Origin: Amycolatopsis dendrobii
Lineage (GTDB): Bacteria; Actinomycetota; Actinomycetes; Mycobacteriales; Pseudonocardiaceae
Direction of reading: 5' to 3'
Assembly (NCBI RefSeq): GCF_014145675.1
Contig: NZ_JACGZW010000028.1
Coordinates: 1-55,394, forward strand
DNA length: 55,394 nucleotides
Shown: positions 37,163 to 45,999 of the stretch, one piece after another
How positions within the stretch are numbered: position 1 is the first letter of the stretch
How the letters are laid out: each line of letters starts with the position of its first letter
Notes under the pieces: generated by a model
What the model was told of the DNA's origin: nothing
The model's input: the letters and a program-made list of their open reading frames with translations, nothing else
The model's database searches: none
Position numbers and translations under genes: made by a program

Positions 37163-38817
37163 GTTCACTCACCACGCCGACCAAGGGCACGAGCGCACTC
37201 CAGAAGCACCTGGGCGAGGCCGCGGACAACGCGGACCAGCGGTACAAGCTGGCCAAGGGCCTGCGGCACCAGATGAACAAGGTGTTCCCGACCCACTGGT
37301 CCTTCCTGCTGGGCGAGATCGCGCTGTACAGCTTCATCGTCATCCTGCTGTCCGGGGTGTACCTGACGCTGTTCTTCGACCCCTCCATGCAGGAGGTCAC
37401 CTACCACGGCAGCTTCACGAACATGCAGGGCATGCAAATGTCCCAGGCGTTCCGCACCACGCTGGACATCTCGTTCGACGTGCGCGGCGGCCTGTTCGTG
37501 CGGCAGCTGCACCACTGGGCGGCGCTGATCTTCGTCGCGTCGATGATGGTGCACATGCTCCGGATCTTCTTCACCGGCGCGTTCCGCAAGCCCCGTGAAG
37601 CGAACTGGGTCATCGGCGGCCTGCTGCTGATCCTGGGCATGTTCGAGGGCTTCTTCGGCTACTCGCTCCCGGACGACCTGCTGTCCGGCACCGGTATCCG
37701 CGCGACCCTGTCCGGCATCGTGCTGTCGGTGCCGGTGATCGGCACCTGGATCCACTGGGCGCTGTTCGGCGGGGAATTCCCCGGCGACCAGATCATCCCG
37801 CGCCTCTACACGCTGCACATCCTGCTGGTCCCGGGCATCATGCTGGCCCTGATCGGCGCGCACCTGGCGCTGGTCTGGTACCAGAAGCACACCCAGTTCC
37901 CGGGCGTGCGGCGCAAGGAGACCAACGTCGTCGGCGTGCGGATCATGCCGTACTTCGCCCTCAAGGGCGGCGCGTTCTTCACCCTGGTGGTGGGCGTGCT
38001 GGCGCTGATGTCCGGCCTGTTCCAGATCAACCCGGTGTGGAACTTCGGGCCGTACAACCCGTCGATGGTGTCCGCTGGATCCCAGCCGGACTACTACATG
38101 GCCTGGGCCGACGGCATGCTCCGGATCTGGCCCGCCTGGGAGGTTTACCTCGGGAACTACACGATCCCGGCGGTGTTCTTCCCTGGCGCGATCGGCATGC
38201 CGATCCTGTTCGCGCTGCTGCTGACGTACCCGTTCCTTGAGCGGAAGCTCTCCAAGGACACCGCGCACCACAACCTGCTCCAGCGGCCGCGCGACGCACC
38301 GGTCCGCACCGCGCTGGGCATGATGGCGCTAGGGTTCTTCGCGGTGATCGAGCTGTCCGGCTTCAACGACATCATCGCCGACCAGTTCGACATCTCGCTG
38401 AACGCGACGACCTGGGCGGGCCGCATCGGCGTGCTGATCGTGCCGCCGCTCGCGTACTACTTCACCTACCGGATCTGCCTGGGCCTGCAGCGGTCCGACC
38501 GTGAGGTGCTGGAGCACGGCGTCGAGACCGGCATCATCAAGCGGCTGCCGCACGGCGAGTTCATCGAGATCCACCAGCCGCTGGGCGGCACGGACAGCCA
38601 CGGCCACGCCATCCCGCTCGAATACCAGGGCGCGGCGGTGCCGAAGAAGATGAACAAGCTCGGCACCGCGGGCCACGCCGTCCCAGGTTCGATCTGGACG
38701 CCGGACCCGGCGGAGGAGACGAAGGCGCTCGACCGCGCTCGCGGCAACGGCCACGGGAACGGGCACGGGAAGCTCGAGGGCTCCGAGGAGTCGACCGAGG
38801 TCGGTTCCGGGCACTGA
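37159..38817 (+). CDS. qcrB: Cytochrome bc1 complex cytochrome b
   Basis: A 552-residue cytochrome b with about nine membrane helices. Heme b ligands are in QLHHWAALIFVASMMVHMLR and in LHILLVPGIMLALIGAHLAL. The quinol-site signature is given by PDDLLSGTGIR. The C-terminal tail (about 100 residues) is longer than in mitochondrial forms and rich in Gly/His/Asn, as in actinobacteria. It is the last gene of the ctaE-qcrCAB run and ends before a terminator. Confidence 0.96.
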   Translation: MSSLTTPTKGTSALQKHLGEAADNADQRYKLAKGLRHQMNKVFPTHWSFLLGEIALYSFIVILLSGVYLTLFFDPSMQEVTYHGSFTNMQGMQMSQAFRTTLDISFDVRGGLFVRQLHHWAALIFVASMMVHMLRIFFTGAFRKPREANWVIGGLLLILGMFEGFFGYSLPDDLLSGTGIRATLSGIVLSVPVIGTWIHWALFGGEFPGDQIIPRLYTLHILLVPGIMLALIGAHLALVWYQKHTQFPGVRRKETNVVGVRIMPYFALKGGAFFTLVVGVLALMSGLFQINPVWNFGPYNPSMVSAGSQPDYYMAWADGMLRIWPAWEVYLGNYTIPAVFFPGAIGMPILFALLLTYPFLERKLSKDTAHHNLLQRPRDAPVRTALGMMALGFFAVIELSGFNDIIADQFDISLNATTWAGRIGVLIVPPLAYYFTYRICLGLQRSDREVLEHGVETGIIKRLPHGEFIEIHQPLGGTDSHGHAIPLEYQGAAVPKKMNKLGTAGHAVPGSIWTPDPAEETKALDRARGNGHGNGHGKLEGSEESTEVGSGH

Positions 38818-38843
38818 GCCCGCTGAGATTCGCTGAACGCCGG

Positions 38844-38876
38844 AAGGCCCCTTCCTCATCGCGAGGGAGGGGCCTT
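38844..38876. terminator. Hairpin between qcrB and the GNAT gene
   Basis: AAGGCCCCTTCCTC (38844-38857) pairs with GAGGGAGGGGCCTT (38863-38876) with one mismatch. It follows the qcrB stop and lies 20 bases from the end of the convergent GNAT gene, so it can serve both. Confidence 0.75.
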
Positions 38877-38896
38877 CTCGCTGTGCCGGGAGGGTT

Positions 38897-39349
38897 TCAG
38901 AGCTGGATGCGGGCGACGATCTCGTCGTCGTCCATTTCGCCGGTCGGCCGGAAGCCCAGCTGCTGGTAGAAGGGCCCCGGGCTGTGTTTGCCGGGCATCC
39001 AGCTGACCGTGACGTATTCGGCGTCGCGGCGGCGCGCTTCGGCCAGCACCGCTTCGACGGCGAACCGTCCGTAGCCCTTCTTCTGGTGTTTGGCGGCGAT
39101 GTTCAGCCGCCACAGGTAGTTGCGGTAGTAGTCGGTCGGGTTGTCCGGGTCGAAAGCGGCCATGACGAAGCCGACGAGTTTCTTCCCGGCGTAGATCAGC
39201 CTCGGCCAGGCGATTTCGTGCTGGACATAGGCTTCGGCGAGCGAGCAGGCGACGGATGCCACGTAGTCGCGTTGATGCTTCGCCACTTTGAGATCGCAGG
39301 CGTCTTCCACATTGTCGACCGTGACTTCGACCAGTCTCGGGGTCGTCAT
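38897..39349 (-). CDS. GNAT-family N-acetyltransferase
   Basis: A 150-residue acetyltransferase of the BltD/SpeG-like group. The acetyl-CoA-binding segment QKKGYGRFAVEAVLAEA (Q/R-xx-G-x-G/A) is clear, preceded by RLIYAGKKLVGFVMAAFDP. The C-terminal HSPGPFYQQLGF with the conserved tyrosine is present. The likely substrate is a polyamine or similar amine, inferred from the family. A second, similar copy (39380-39831) with a frameshift lies upstream, so this is the intact member of a tandem pair. Confidence 0.9.
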   Translation of the reverse strand: MTTPRLVEVTVDNVEDACDLKVAKHQRDYVASVACSLAEAYVQHEIAWPRLIYAGKKLVGFVMAAFDPDNPTDYYRNYLWRLNIAAKHQKKGYGRFAVEAVLAEARRRDAEYVTVSWMPGKHSPGPFYQQLGFRPTGEMDDDEIVARIQL

Positions 39350-39379
39350 GCGAAATACGGTAGCGCTCTTCGGCGGGGT

Positions 39380-39831
39380 TCAGAGCCGCATGCGGGCGAC
39401 GACCTCGCCGTCGTGAATCTGGCCGGTGGGCTGGAATCCCAGCCGCAGATAGAACGGCTCCGGACTGTGCTCTCCGGGCACCCAAAGCACCGTCGCGGAC
39501 TCTTCGCCGCGGCGGCGGCCTCGGCGAGGACCGCTTCGACGGCGAACTTTCCGTAGCCTTTTTTCTGGTGCTCGGCAGCGATGTTCAGCCGCCAGATGCC
39601 GCAGCGGAAGTAGTCGATCGGACAGCCCGGATCGAAGGCGGCCATGACGAAGCCGACGAGGTCGTCTCCGGCGTAGACCAGCCTCGGCCAGGCGACGCTT
39701 GGCTGGGTGTAGGCCTCGGCCAGCGAGCGGGCGACCGGGGCCACGTAACGCTCCTGGTGCGGCGCCACCGACAGATCGCCCGCCGCGCCCACGTTGTCGC
39801 TGGTGACCTCGGCCAGCCGCAGTGCCGTCAT
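39380..39831 (-). pseudogene. GNAT acetyltransferase, frameshifted tandem copy
   Basis: From ATG 39831 the frame matches the neighbouring GNAT gene closely (RLVYAGDDLVGFVMAAFDP, QKKGYGKFAVEAVLAEA), then goes wrong within a GC-rich run at about 39505-39520. In another frame the expected end resumes: GEESATVLWVPGEHSPEPF, then YLRLGFQPTG and GEVVARMRL before a stop at 39380. One base appears to be missing relative to the intact copy. A sequencing or assembly error in the GC run is an alternative explanation. The intact and broken copies are clearly duplicates. Confidence 0.85.
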
Positions 39832-39864
39832 GCCCCGGACGTTAGCCCGGGGGTACGACAATTC

Positions 39865-40149
39865 TCAGGCTCCTTCGACGCCGATCTCGAACGCGGAGTC
39901 GGTGTCGGCGCGCGAGTAGGACCGGAACGCGATGTGGGTGACGGTGTCGAGCACGCCGCGGACCTTGCCGATGCGGCCGGGAATGAGGTCGGCGAGGTCT
40001 TCGTGGGCCTGCACGCGCACGGTGGCGATGAGGTCGACGTCCCCGGCGCACGAGTAGACCTCGGACACCTGGTCGAGGTCCGCGATCGCCTGCGCGGCCT
40101 GCGGGATTTCCTCGGCCTCTACGTTGATCAGCACGATCGCCGTGATCAC
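39865..40149 (-). CDS. Stand-alone Lrp/AsnC ligand-binding domain protein
   Basis: A 94-residue protein consisting only of an RAM-type domain of Lrp/AsnC, without a DNA-binding helix-turn-helix. It begins ITAIVLINVEAEEIPQAAQA and includes VSEVYSCAGDVDLIATVRV and the ending DTVTHIAFRSYS. Such proteins probably oligomerise and bind amino acids; some pair with full Lrp regulators. GTG 40149 follows GGAGGAA. Its function is unknown; the neighbours suggest no specific target. Confidence 0.85.
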   Translation of the reverse strand: MITAIVLINVEAEEIPQAAQAIADLDQVSEVYSCAGDVDLIATVRVQAHEDLADLIPGRIGKVRGVLDTVTHIAFRSYSRADTDSAFEIGVEGA

Positions 40150-40380
40150 AGCGTTCCTCCCACTTCCTGGCGGTAACCGACGTGCGCGATCGTAGCCGGG
40201 AACACGCTCCCGCATGGTGTGGCGGGTGCGCTGTCTTCGAGGGAGCGGGCCCGGCGGCCGGGCGGTGCGGACAAGCCGCGCGGCAAGAACCCGGTGCGTT
40301 CGTCGAGGGGCTCCGTGCCGGGGGTGCGGTTTGCCGCTGAGCCGGAGCGTTCGAGGCGGTGTTTTGTCGCGGCGGTCGGC

Positions 40381-42099
40381 TCAGCCCGCGACGTGTTCGA
40401 GGGACCGGGCGTCGGCGACCCGCGCGAGCCAGGCTTGCCATCCGGCGACAGCGGCGGGCTCGGCCCACGGCCGGGTGGTGCGCACGAGCCGGGTCCCCGG
40501 ACGGGCGAGCCAGCGCAGCAAGATCCCGACCTCCTCACCGGGAGCACCCCGCAGCGGGCCGTCGCCAGGCAACACCGTTTCCGCAGCAGCGACCAGGGAT
40601 TCGACCACTGGCATCGGCGGCACCCCACGCCGGGCGACCCCAGCGGAAGCGAGCCTGCCGTAGCGGATCACCGACAGTTCCCAGCCGCCATTGCCGTCCG
40701 GGGCCGCGGCGATGAGTTCCGCGACCGACGCCAGCGCGGCCTGCCGGTGCGCGCGGCCGACAGCACGGACCAACCCGGCCAGTTCGTCGCGGTGGCGCGC
40801 GGCCTGTTCGTAATGCCGTCGCTCCGACATCTCCTCCAGCCGTGCCGCCGCCAGATGCAGCGGACGGCCGTCGTGACCCGCGATGAGCCCGCGGGCAGCT
40901 TCCACGGCAGGGGAGTAGTCGGCGACGGTCTGCCTTCCCGCGCACGGGGCTCCGCAGCGGCCGAGTTCCGCCAGGACACACGGCGTGCCGGACGCGGCGG
41001 TGGCGGAGATGCGTTGCGTGCAGGTGCGCAGCCCGGAAGCGTCGGCGAGAGTCTCGGCGGCGGTGCGCGCGTCGGCTTGGCTGCGGAACGGCCCGAGCGT
41101 GCCCGCGCGCGGCAGGCGGACCACGGAAAGCCGCGGGAAAGCCTCGTCGGTGAGGCTGATCCACCAGCCGTGGTGCGGGTTTTTCGAACGCCGGTTGTAG
41201 GCCGGCCGGTGCGCGGCGATCAGCCGCAGTTCGCGGATCTCGGCTTCGAGGGAATGCGCGCACTCGATGGCGTCCACCCGCTCCGCCAGCGCGACCATTT
41301 CCCGGATCCGGCCCCGGCTTTCGGAACCGGTGAAATACGTCCGCACGCGCCTTCTCAGGTCGCGCGCGGTGCCGACGTACAGGACTTCGTCGCGCGGTCC
41401 CTTGAAGAGGTAGACGCCGGGCCGCGACGGAAGGTCGGCGGCGAGGTTTCGCTTGCGCCGCTGTGCGGGCGTGACGTCCGGGAGGTAGTCGATCAGCTCC
41501 TCGACGGTGTGCACGCCGAGGTTGCCGACGCGCTCCAGCAACGCGTGCAGGACGTCGGTGGTGGCGCGGGCGTCGTCGAGCGCACGGTGCGTCGGCCGGG
41601 TGCGCGCGCCGAGCAGCATGGAAAGCGACGACAACCGGTAGCTGCGCGCTTCTTCGCGCGGGATGACGCGGCGCGCGAGCTTCACCGTGCAGACGACGGT
41701 GGGGCGCGGCCAGACGTAGCCGTGCCCCTCGCAGGCCGCCTTCATGAAGCTGGTGTCGAAGCCGGAGTTGTGCGCGACCAGGACAGTGCCGGCGATGAAC
41801 TCCAGGAACGCGGGCAGCACGCGTTCGATCCGCGGCGCGTCGTAGACCATCGCCTGCGTGATCCCGGTCAGCTCGACGATCTGCGGCGGGATCGGCGTGC
41901 CCGGGTTGACCAGCGTCGCGAACTCGCCCAGCACCTGTCCGGCGCGGACCTTGACCGCGCCGATCTCGGTGATCCCGTCCGGCCCCGGCTTGGTGCCGGT
42001 GGTTTCGAGGTCGAACACGACGAACGTGGTGTCCCGCAGCGGGGTGCCGAGCTCGTCGAACGCCAGCTGAGCCTGGTCCGGCCTCGGTCGGGTCTCCAT
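40381..42099 (-). CDS. DEDDh exonuclease fused to a UvrC-like GIY-YIG nuclease region
   Basis: A 572-residue protein. The N-terminal DEDDh 3'-5' exonuclease (about 20-190) has VVFDLETTG with the first Asp-Glu, AHNSGFDTSFM and HRALDDARAT. The C-terminal section resembles UvrC: SRPGVYLFKGPRDEVLYVGT (GIY-YIG), RRRVRTYFTGSE, a cysteine cluster near CVLAELGRCGAPC, and helical parts. A mycobacterial homologue (Rv2191) is recalled. It likely takes part in DNA repair or processing. ATG 42099 was chosen because the frame upstream has no similarity. About 230 bases separate it from the Lrp-like gene. Confidence 0.9.
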   Translation of the reverse strand: METRPRPDQAQLAFDELGTPLRDTTFVVFDLETTGTKPGPDGITEIGAVKVRAGQVLGEFATLVNPGTPIPPQIVELTGITQAMVYDAPRIERVLPAFLEFIAGTVLVAHNSGFDTSFMKAACEGHGYVWPRPTVVCTVKLARRVIPREEARSYRLSSLSMLLGARTRPTHRALDDARATTDVLHALLERVGNLGVHTVEELIDYLPDVTPAQRRKRNLAADLPSRPGVYLFKGPRDEVLYVGTARDLRRRVRTYFTGSESRGRIREMVALAERVDAIECAHSLEAEIRELRLIAAHRPAYNRRSKNPHHGWWISLTDEAFPRLSVVRLPRAGTLGPFRSQADARTAAETLADASGLRTCTQRISATAASGTPCVLAELGRCGAPCAGRQTVADYSPAVEAARGLIAGHDGRPLHLAAARLEEMSERRHYEQAARHRDELAGLVRAVGRAHRQAALASVAELIAAAPDGNGGWELSVIRYGRLASAGVARRGVPPMPVVESLVAAAETVLPGDGPLRGAPGEEVGILLRWLARPGTRLVRTTRPWAEPAAVAGWQAWLARVADARSLEHVAG

Positions 42100-42219
42100 G
42101 ATCGCGCACAGTAGGGCCGACCACCGACAATCTTGGCGCGCGCCGCCCGCGGCCCGATGGTGACCAGCGGAACGGGCCGGTGCGGCGCGGGATCCGGCGG
42201 CGGGGCCTACCCTGGACCA

Positions 42220-43617
42220 ATGCACCCTCAGCCCGTCGAACCGGAAGAAGCCGCGGAGGCCGTCGGCCCCTCGGCGGTTCCGGCGCGGGCGGAAGAGGAC
42301 GCCGAGGTCCCGGAACCGGGGACGTGTCCGGAACCGGCGACCTGGACGAGCCTGCCGGAGGCGGTGCGCGAGCGGATCGCCGAACTGACCGCGGCCGCGG
42401 TCGCGAAACTGCCGGTCGCGGACGTGCCCAGGCAGCTGCGGCCGGTCGCGAAGTTCGCCCCGGCCAAGCGCGCGAAGCTCGGCGGCACCGCGCTGCTGAC
42501 CGCGTTGGGGGACTCCGCGCAGTTCCGGACCGCGGTCCTGGAATGGCTGCGCGAGCACCGGACCGACGCGCTGGACCCGAACGTTTCGGACTCCGTCGCC
42601 GCCGCTGCCGCCGCGGTGCTGCTCGGCGAATCCGGTGCGGCCGGACGCGTGCGGCTGGTCGCGAAGAACGCCGAGGAAACCGCGCTGCGCGCTGAGCGGG
42701 ACGCTGCGCTGGCCCGGAACCAGCGGCTGGAAGTCGAAATCGCCGAGCTGCGAGCCGAACTGGAAGAGGCGCGCGGGGCGGTCGAGAGCGCGCGCGGCGA
42801 ACGCGAGGCCGAGGTCGAGAAGCTGCTGCGCCGGCTGCGGGAGCAGGGCGTGCTGCTGCGGCAGGCCAAGGACGCGGCCGAGGCGGCGCGCGCGGAACTG
42901 GCCGACGGGGGCGCGACGCGGGAACGCGAGATCGAGATGCTGAACGCGCAGCTCGACCGGGAACGCCGCCGGGTCGCCGCCGAACGCACTCGTGCCGAAC
43001 GAGCGGTCGCGGACGCGGAAATGGCCCGGCAGTCGGCGCGCGAGGCCAGGGAGGCCGACGAGGTCCGGCTGGCGTTGCTGGTGGACACGATCGACGGCGC
43101 CGTGCACGGCCTGCGTCGCGAACTCGCCCTGGGAGACCGCGGCGCGCGTCCTGCCGACATGGTGAGCGGCGCGCGGTCCGGACTCGGCCCGGGCGGGCGG
43201 ATCCAGGACGTCACGGCGCTCGACCGGCATCTGGCGCTGCCGAACGTCCATCTCATCGTGGACGGCTACAACGTCACCAAAACGGGTTACCCGGAACTGG
43301 CGCTGGCCGATCAGCGCGACCGGCTGGTGCATCAGCTCTCGGCGCTGGCCGCGCGCACGTCGGCGGAGGTCACGGTGGTGTTCGACGGGGCCGGTGTGCT
43401 GTCGGTGCCCGCCGCGGTGCCGCGCGGGGTCAGAGTGCTGTTTTCCGAGCGTGGCGTGCTCGCCGACGATGTGATCCGGTCGCTGGTCGCGGCCGAGCCG
43501 AAGGGCCGCCCGATGGTCGTCGCGACGTCCGACCGGGCGGTCGCGGACTCGGTCCGCGCGGGCGGTGCGCACCCGGTGGCGTCGGCGGTTCTGGTCAGCC
43601 GATTGGGTCGGGTCTGA
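42220..43617 (+). CDS. NYN-domain RNA-binding/nuclease-like protein
   Basis: A 465-residue protein. The N terminus (about 1-45) is acidic and unstructured, residues about 45-145 form a helical domain, then a long coiled coil (about 150-290, rich in Arg, Glu and Ala) leads to a C-terminal NYN (YacP-like) domain with LPNVHLIVDGYNVTKTGYPE and VTVVFDGAGV, ending in MVVATSDRAVADS. The metal-binding Asp in VDGYN and the downstream Asp are present, so it may be an RNase. Homologues are common in actinobacteria. It is divergent from the exonuclease gene. Confidence 0.85.
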   Translation: MHPQPVEPEEAAEAVGPSAVPARAEEDAEVPEPGTCPEPATWTSLPEAVRERIAELTAAAVAKLPVADVPRQLRPVAKFAPAKRAKLGGTALLTALGDSAQFRTAVLEWLREHRTDALDPNVSDSVAAAAAAVLLGESGAAGRVRLVAKNAEETALRAERDAALARNQRLEVEIAELRAELEEARGAVESARGEREAEVEKLLRRLREQGVLLRQAKDAAEAARAELADGGATREREIEMLNAQLDRERRRVAAERTRAERAVADAEMARQSAREAREADEVRLALLVDTIDGAVHGLRRELALGDRGARPADMVSGARSGLGPGGRIQDVTALDRHLALPNVHLIVDGYNVTKTGYPELALADQRDRLVHQLSALAARTSAEVTVVFDGAGVLSVPAAVPRGVRVLFSERGVLADDVIRSLVAAEPKGRPMVVATSDRAVADSVRAGGAHPVASAVLVSRLGRV

Positions 43618-43729
43618 CCCCTGCCCGGCGTGCGGGCTCCGGAAATTGTCGGTGGTGCTTCCTACCGTTTGTTCCCGAGGCGATTCCCGGAACCGGTCCG
43701 GGGCCTCGCGGACGAACGGAGGCCCGGTC

Positions 43730-44434
43730 ATGGGCGAGAACAAGCAGGAGCGGTTCGGGGTCGGTTCCGGCGCGCACGCGGGGGATCCGGCTGTGGTCAG
43801 CGGGGGAGTTCGCTTCGCTGCGAGGTCGGGAGATCGGGACGGCAGGGTCGGTGGCGGGGCGGCAGAGCGCTCCCGGCCGCCGGACCATCGGCATGAGCGT
43901 GCGGCTGAACAGTCCCAGCCGCGGGACCGGGGCGGTCACCCGGGCGGGGAGGGGCCGGCGGTGAGTCTTGCCACTGGGGTGAGTCCGGCCACGGGCCAGG
44001 TGCGAGACCGGGATCTGGAGGCGTGCCGGGAAAGCGGCGTTTCGTCCGGTCCCGGCGGGAGCGCCGCTGCCGCGGCTTCGTCCGGCGAAGACGAGCGAGC
44101 GGAAGCGGGCAGCCGAAGGCGCGCGGCACCACCACGCCCGGGCGCGGCACGAAGCATGAAGCGGGCGAAACCTGGTGCCTCCCGCCAGGAAGAGCGGCGT
44201 CCGGCCGGTGCGGTGGACGTCGCGGTCGAGGACATCGACACGTTCGTCGTCGACTGCGACCGGTGTGCGGTGCGCGGGGCGGCGTGTGCCGATTGCGTGG
44301 TCAGCGTGCTGCTCGGGCCGCCGGTCGGGCTCGTCTGGGACGCGGACGAACGGCGGGCTGTCGACGCGCTCGCCGAGGCGGGGATGGTGCCCCGGCTGCG
44401 CCTGGTTCCGGAGACCGACAGTAGGTCGGCGTGA
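43730..44434 (+). CDS. Actinobacterial protein with four-cysteine C-terminal domain
   Basis: A 234-residue protein from ATG 43730, with GGAGG at good spacing. The first 140 residues are low-complexity (Gly, Arg, Ser and Ala). The compact C-terminal part has C176-x2-C179-x6-C186-x2-C189 within VDCDRCAVRGAACADCVV, followed by WDADERRAVDALAEAGMVPR. This looks like a small metal-binding domain. An internal ATG at 44156 would make a short protein of the conserved part alone. The function is unknown. It lies just upstream of the NlpC/P60 gene. Confidence 0.65.
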   Translation: MGENKQERFGVGSGAHAGDPAVVSGGVRFAARSGDRDGRVGGGAAERSRPPDHRHERAAEQSQPRDRGGHPGGEGPAVSLATGVSPATGQVRDRDLEACRESGVSSGPGGSAAAAASSGEDERAEAGSRRRAAPPRPGAARSMKRAKPGASRQEERRPAGAVDVAVEDIDTFVVDCDRCAVRGAACADCVVSVLLGPPVGLVWDADERRAVDALAEAGMVPRLRLVPETDSRSA

Positions 44435-44522
44435 CACCAGTGGGTGACACTGGCTCGCCGAGCGGTCGCCTCGGTGCGGTGAACGGTAAGTAGTCGAAGG
44501 GGTCGTTTGTGCTGCCAGAGCG

Positions 44523-44538
44523 TGTGACCTAAGTCACG
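44523..44538 (+). promoter_or_regulatory. CRP/GlxR-like binding site
   Basis: TGTGACCTAAGTCACG is a near-match to the TGTGA-N6-TCACA consensus of the cAMP-receptor family (Crp, GlxR), with GTGAC and GTCAC arms. It lies 85 bases after the four-cysteine gene and about 325 bases before the NlpC/P60 start. In related actinobacteria, resuscitation and cell-wall hydrolase genes are known GlxR/CRP targets. Binding is inferred. Confidence 0.6.
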
Positions 44539-44629
44539 TGTAACTGCCTTGCTGGTCCGATGGTGTTTCGCCGGACTACGGAGAGTTTTTACGGGGGGCC
44601 CGGTGGACGCGCCGACGGTCTTTTCGTAA

Positions 44630-44827
44630 CCTGGCCGAGATCTCGCGCCAGGCAGCTGTCGGACGACGGCGACGCGGGATCGCCGCCGGTTCGGCTTTGT
44701 CGGGGAGTCAGGACCGGAACCAACCACCGTGCGCGGGAAAAGCTGTTGTGGCACACGACGGCCGGAACGCGGACGGGCAGCGTGCGCGAAGAGGGCCCCC
44801 GACCTCTTCCGCGCCGGGGTTCCGGCC
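44630..44827 (+). promoter_or_regulatory. Structured leader of the NlpC/P60 gene
   Basis: The gap 44435-44863 has no gene. It holds a dyad at 44630-44652 (CCTGGCCGAGA with TCTCGCGCCAGG, one extra C), and a nested helix pair: outer GGCCGGAAC/GTTCCGGCC at 44760-44768 and 44819-44827, inner GCGCGAAGAGG (44784-44794) with 44803-44814, with one bulged base. The helix pair ends about 18 bases before the AAAGGAG at 44845. The sequence does not match the ydaO (c-di-AMP) consensus that I recall. Confidence 0.45.
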
Positions 44828-44863
44828 ACGGCGGCCCGACGAGCAAAGGAGACCCGCGCGGCC

Positions 44864-45925
44864 GTGCAGTCGCATCCAGTCAAGCGCGTGGTGTCAGGCG
44901 CCCTCGCGGCCGCCTCGGTGATCGCAGTCGTCACCGTGGCGCAGCCGGCGGGCACCGCAGCCGCTTCCCCCCTCCCCGTCCTCCAGGCCCCGCCGGACTC
45001 CGGTTCGGACGCTCTCGCCAAGTACCGCGACCTCGCGGCGCAGGCGGAGAAGGCGAACGAGGACCTCCTCAAAGCCAAGGACGACCTCGCCGCCCGCCAG
45101 GGCGACCTCGACAAGGCCAACGGCGACGTGGGCAATGCCCACAACCTCGCCGCGCAGGCCGCCGAGAACGAGAAGAAGTACAAGGTCGACGTCGACAAGT
45201 TCGCGAACGCGTCGTTCCTGTCCGGCGTGCAGATGAACAAGCTGTCCGCGCTGCTGGCGGGCACGTCGACGCAGGAGTTCCTCGACCGTTCGTCGGCGCT
45301 GGACCAGATCGCCTCGCAGAAGGCGGCCGCGCTGGAGAAGCTCCAGGGCGCGGTCGACCAGGCCAAGTCCGCCGAGAAGCTGGCCTCCGACGCCGCGCAG
45401 CGGGCCACCGCGGCGCGCGACGCGGCGGCGAAGCTGACCGAGGACATCACGGCCAAGAAGAAGACGCTCGACGACCAGGTCGCCGAGCTGAAGAAGACCT
45501 CGTCGGCACTGAGCCAGGCCGACCGCAACGCGCAGAAGGACACCGGCGGCGACATCTCGGTGGACCTCGCGAACGCGGGCCCGGCCGCGGCGGCCGCGGT
45601 CCAGGCCGCGCTGAGCCAGCGGGGCAAGCCCTACGAGTGGGGCGCCACCGGGCCGAGCTCGTACGACTGCTCGGGCCTGATGCAGTGGGCCTACCGGCAG
45701 GCCGGCATCTCGCTGCCGCGGTCGAGCCGCGAGCAGAGCACCACCGGCACGCCGGTTCCGCGCAGCCAGCTGCAGCCCGGCGACCTGGTGTTCTACTACT
45801 CGCCGGTTTCGCACGTGGGCATGTACATCGGCAACGGGATGATGGTGCACGCGCCGACCACCGGCGACGTCGTCAAGATCTCGCCGCTGCAGAGCCAGTA
45901 CGTGGGCGCGCGCCGGGTCGCCTGA
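44864..45925 (+). CDS. Secreted NlpC/P60 peptidoglycan hydrolase with coiled-coil domain
   Basis: A 353-residue exported endopeptidase of the RipC/RipA kind. The signal peptide is HPVKRVVSGALAAASVIAVV ending near TAAAS. A coiled coil follows (about 40-230, with AEKANEDLLKAKDDLAARQG), then the C-terminal NlpC/P60 domain with C269 in YDCSGLMQWAY, H317 in SHVGMYIG and H329 in VHAPTTG. It cleaves D-Glu-mDAP links in cell-wall stems. A mycobacterial homologue (Rv2190c) is recalled at this place. GTG 44864 is preceded by AAAGGAG with slightly long spacing. A strong terminator follows. Confidence 0.92.
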   Translation: MQSHPVKRVVSGALAAASVIAVVTVAQPAGTAAASPLPVLQAPPDSGSDALAKYRDLAAQAEKANEDLLKAKDDLAARQGDLDKANGDVGNAHNLAAQAAENEKKYKVDVDKFANASFLSGVQMNKLSALLAGTSTQEFLDRSSALDQIASQKAAALEKLQGAVDQAKSAEKLASDAAQRATAARDAAAKLTEDITAKKKTLDDQVAELKKTSSALSQADRNAQKDTGGDISVDLANAGPAAAAAVQAALSQRGKPYEWGATGPSSYDCSGLMQWAYRQAGISLPRSSREQSTTGTPVPRSQLQPGDLVFYYSPVSHVGMYIGNGMMVHAPTTGDVVKISPLQSQYVGARRVA

Positions 45926-45944
45926 CCGGACGTTCTCGCTTTCG

Positions 45945-45984
45945 CCGGGGTGGTGCCGCAAGTGCGGCACCACCCCGGTTTTTT
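45945..45984 (+). terminator. Rho-independent terminator after the NlpC/P60 gene
   Basis: CCGGGGTGGTGCCGCA (45945-45960) pairs perfectly with 45963-45978, followed by TTTTTT. It lies 19 bases after the stop. Confidence 0.95.
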
Positions 45985-45999
45985 ATGGGGGCCTGCGAG

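Noticed and set aside
40150..40380. Gene between the Lrp-like and exonuclease genes
   Set aside because: No frame with a start, a ribosome site and normal codon usage; it looks like untranslated sequence.
42100..43743. Very long minus-strand frame continuing upstream of the exonuclease
   Set aside because: It is opposite the NYN gene, whose coiled coil and nuclease motifs are clear, so the extension is an artefact of high GC.
44435..44863. ydaO (c-di-AMP) riboswitch upstream of the NlpC/P60 gene
   Set aside because: The place fits, but the conserved GACAGCTNACCTCG-type segment and the GGGGGA/ACC core were not found by eye.
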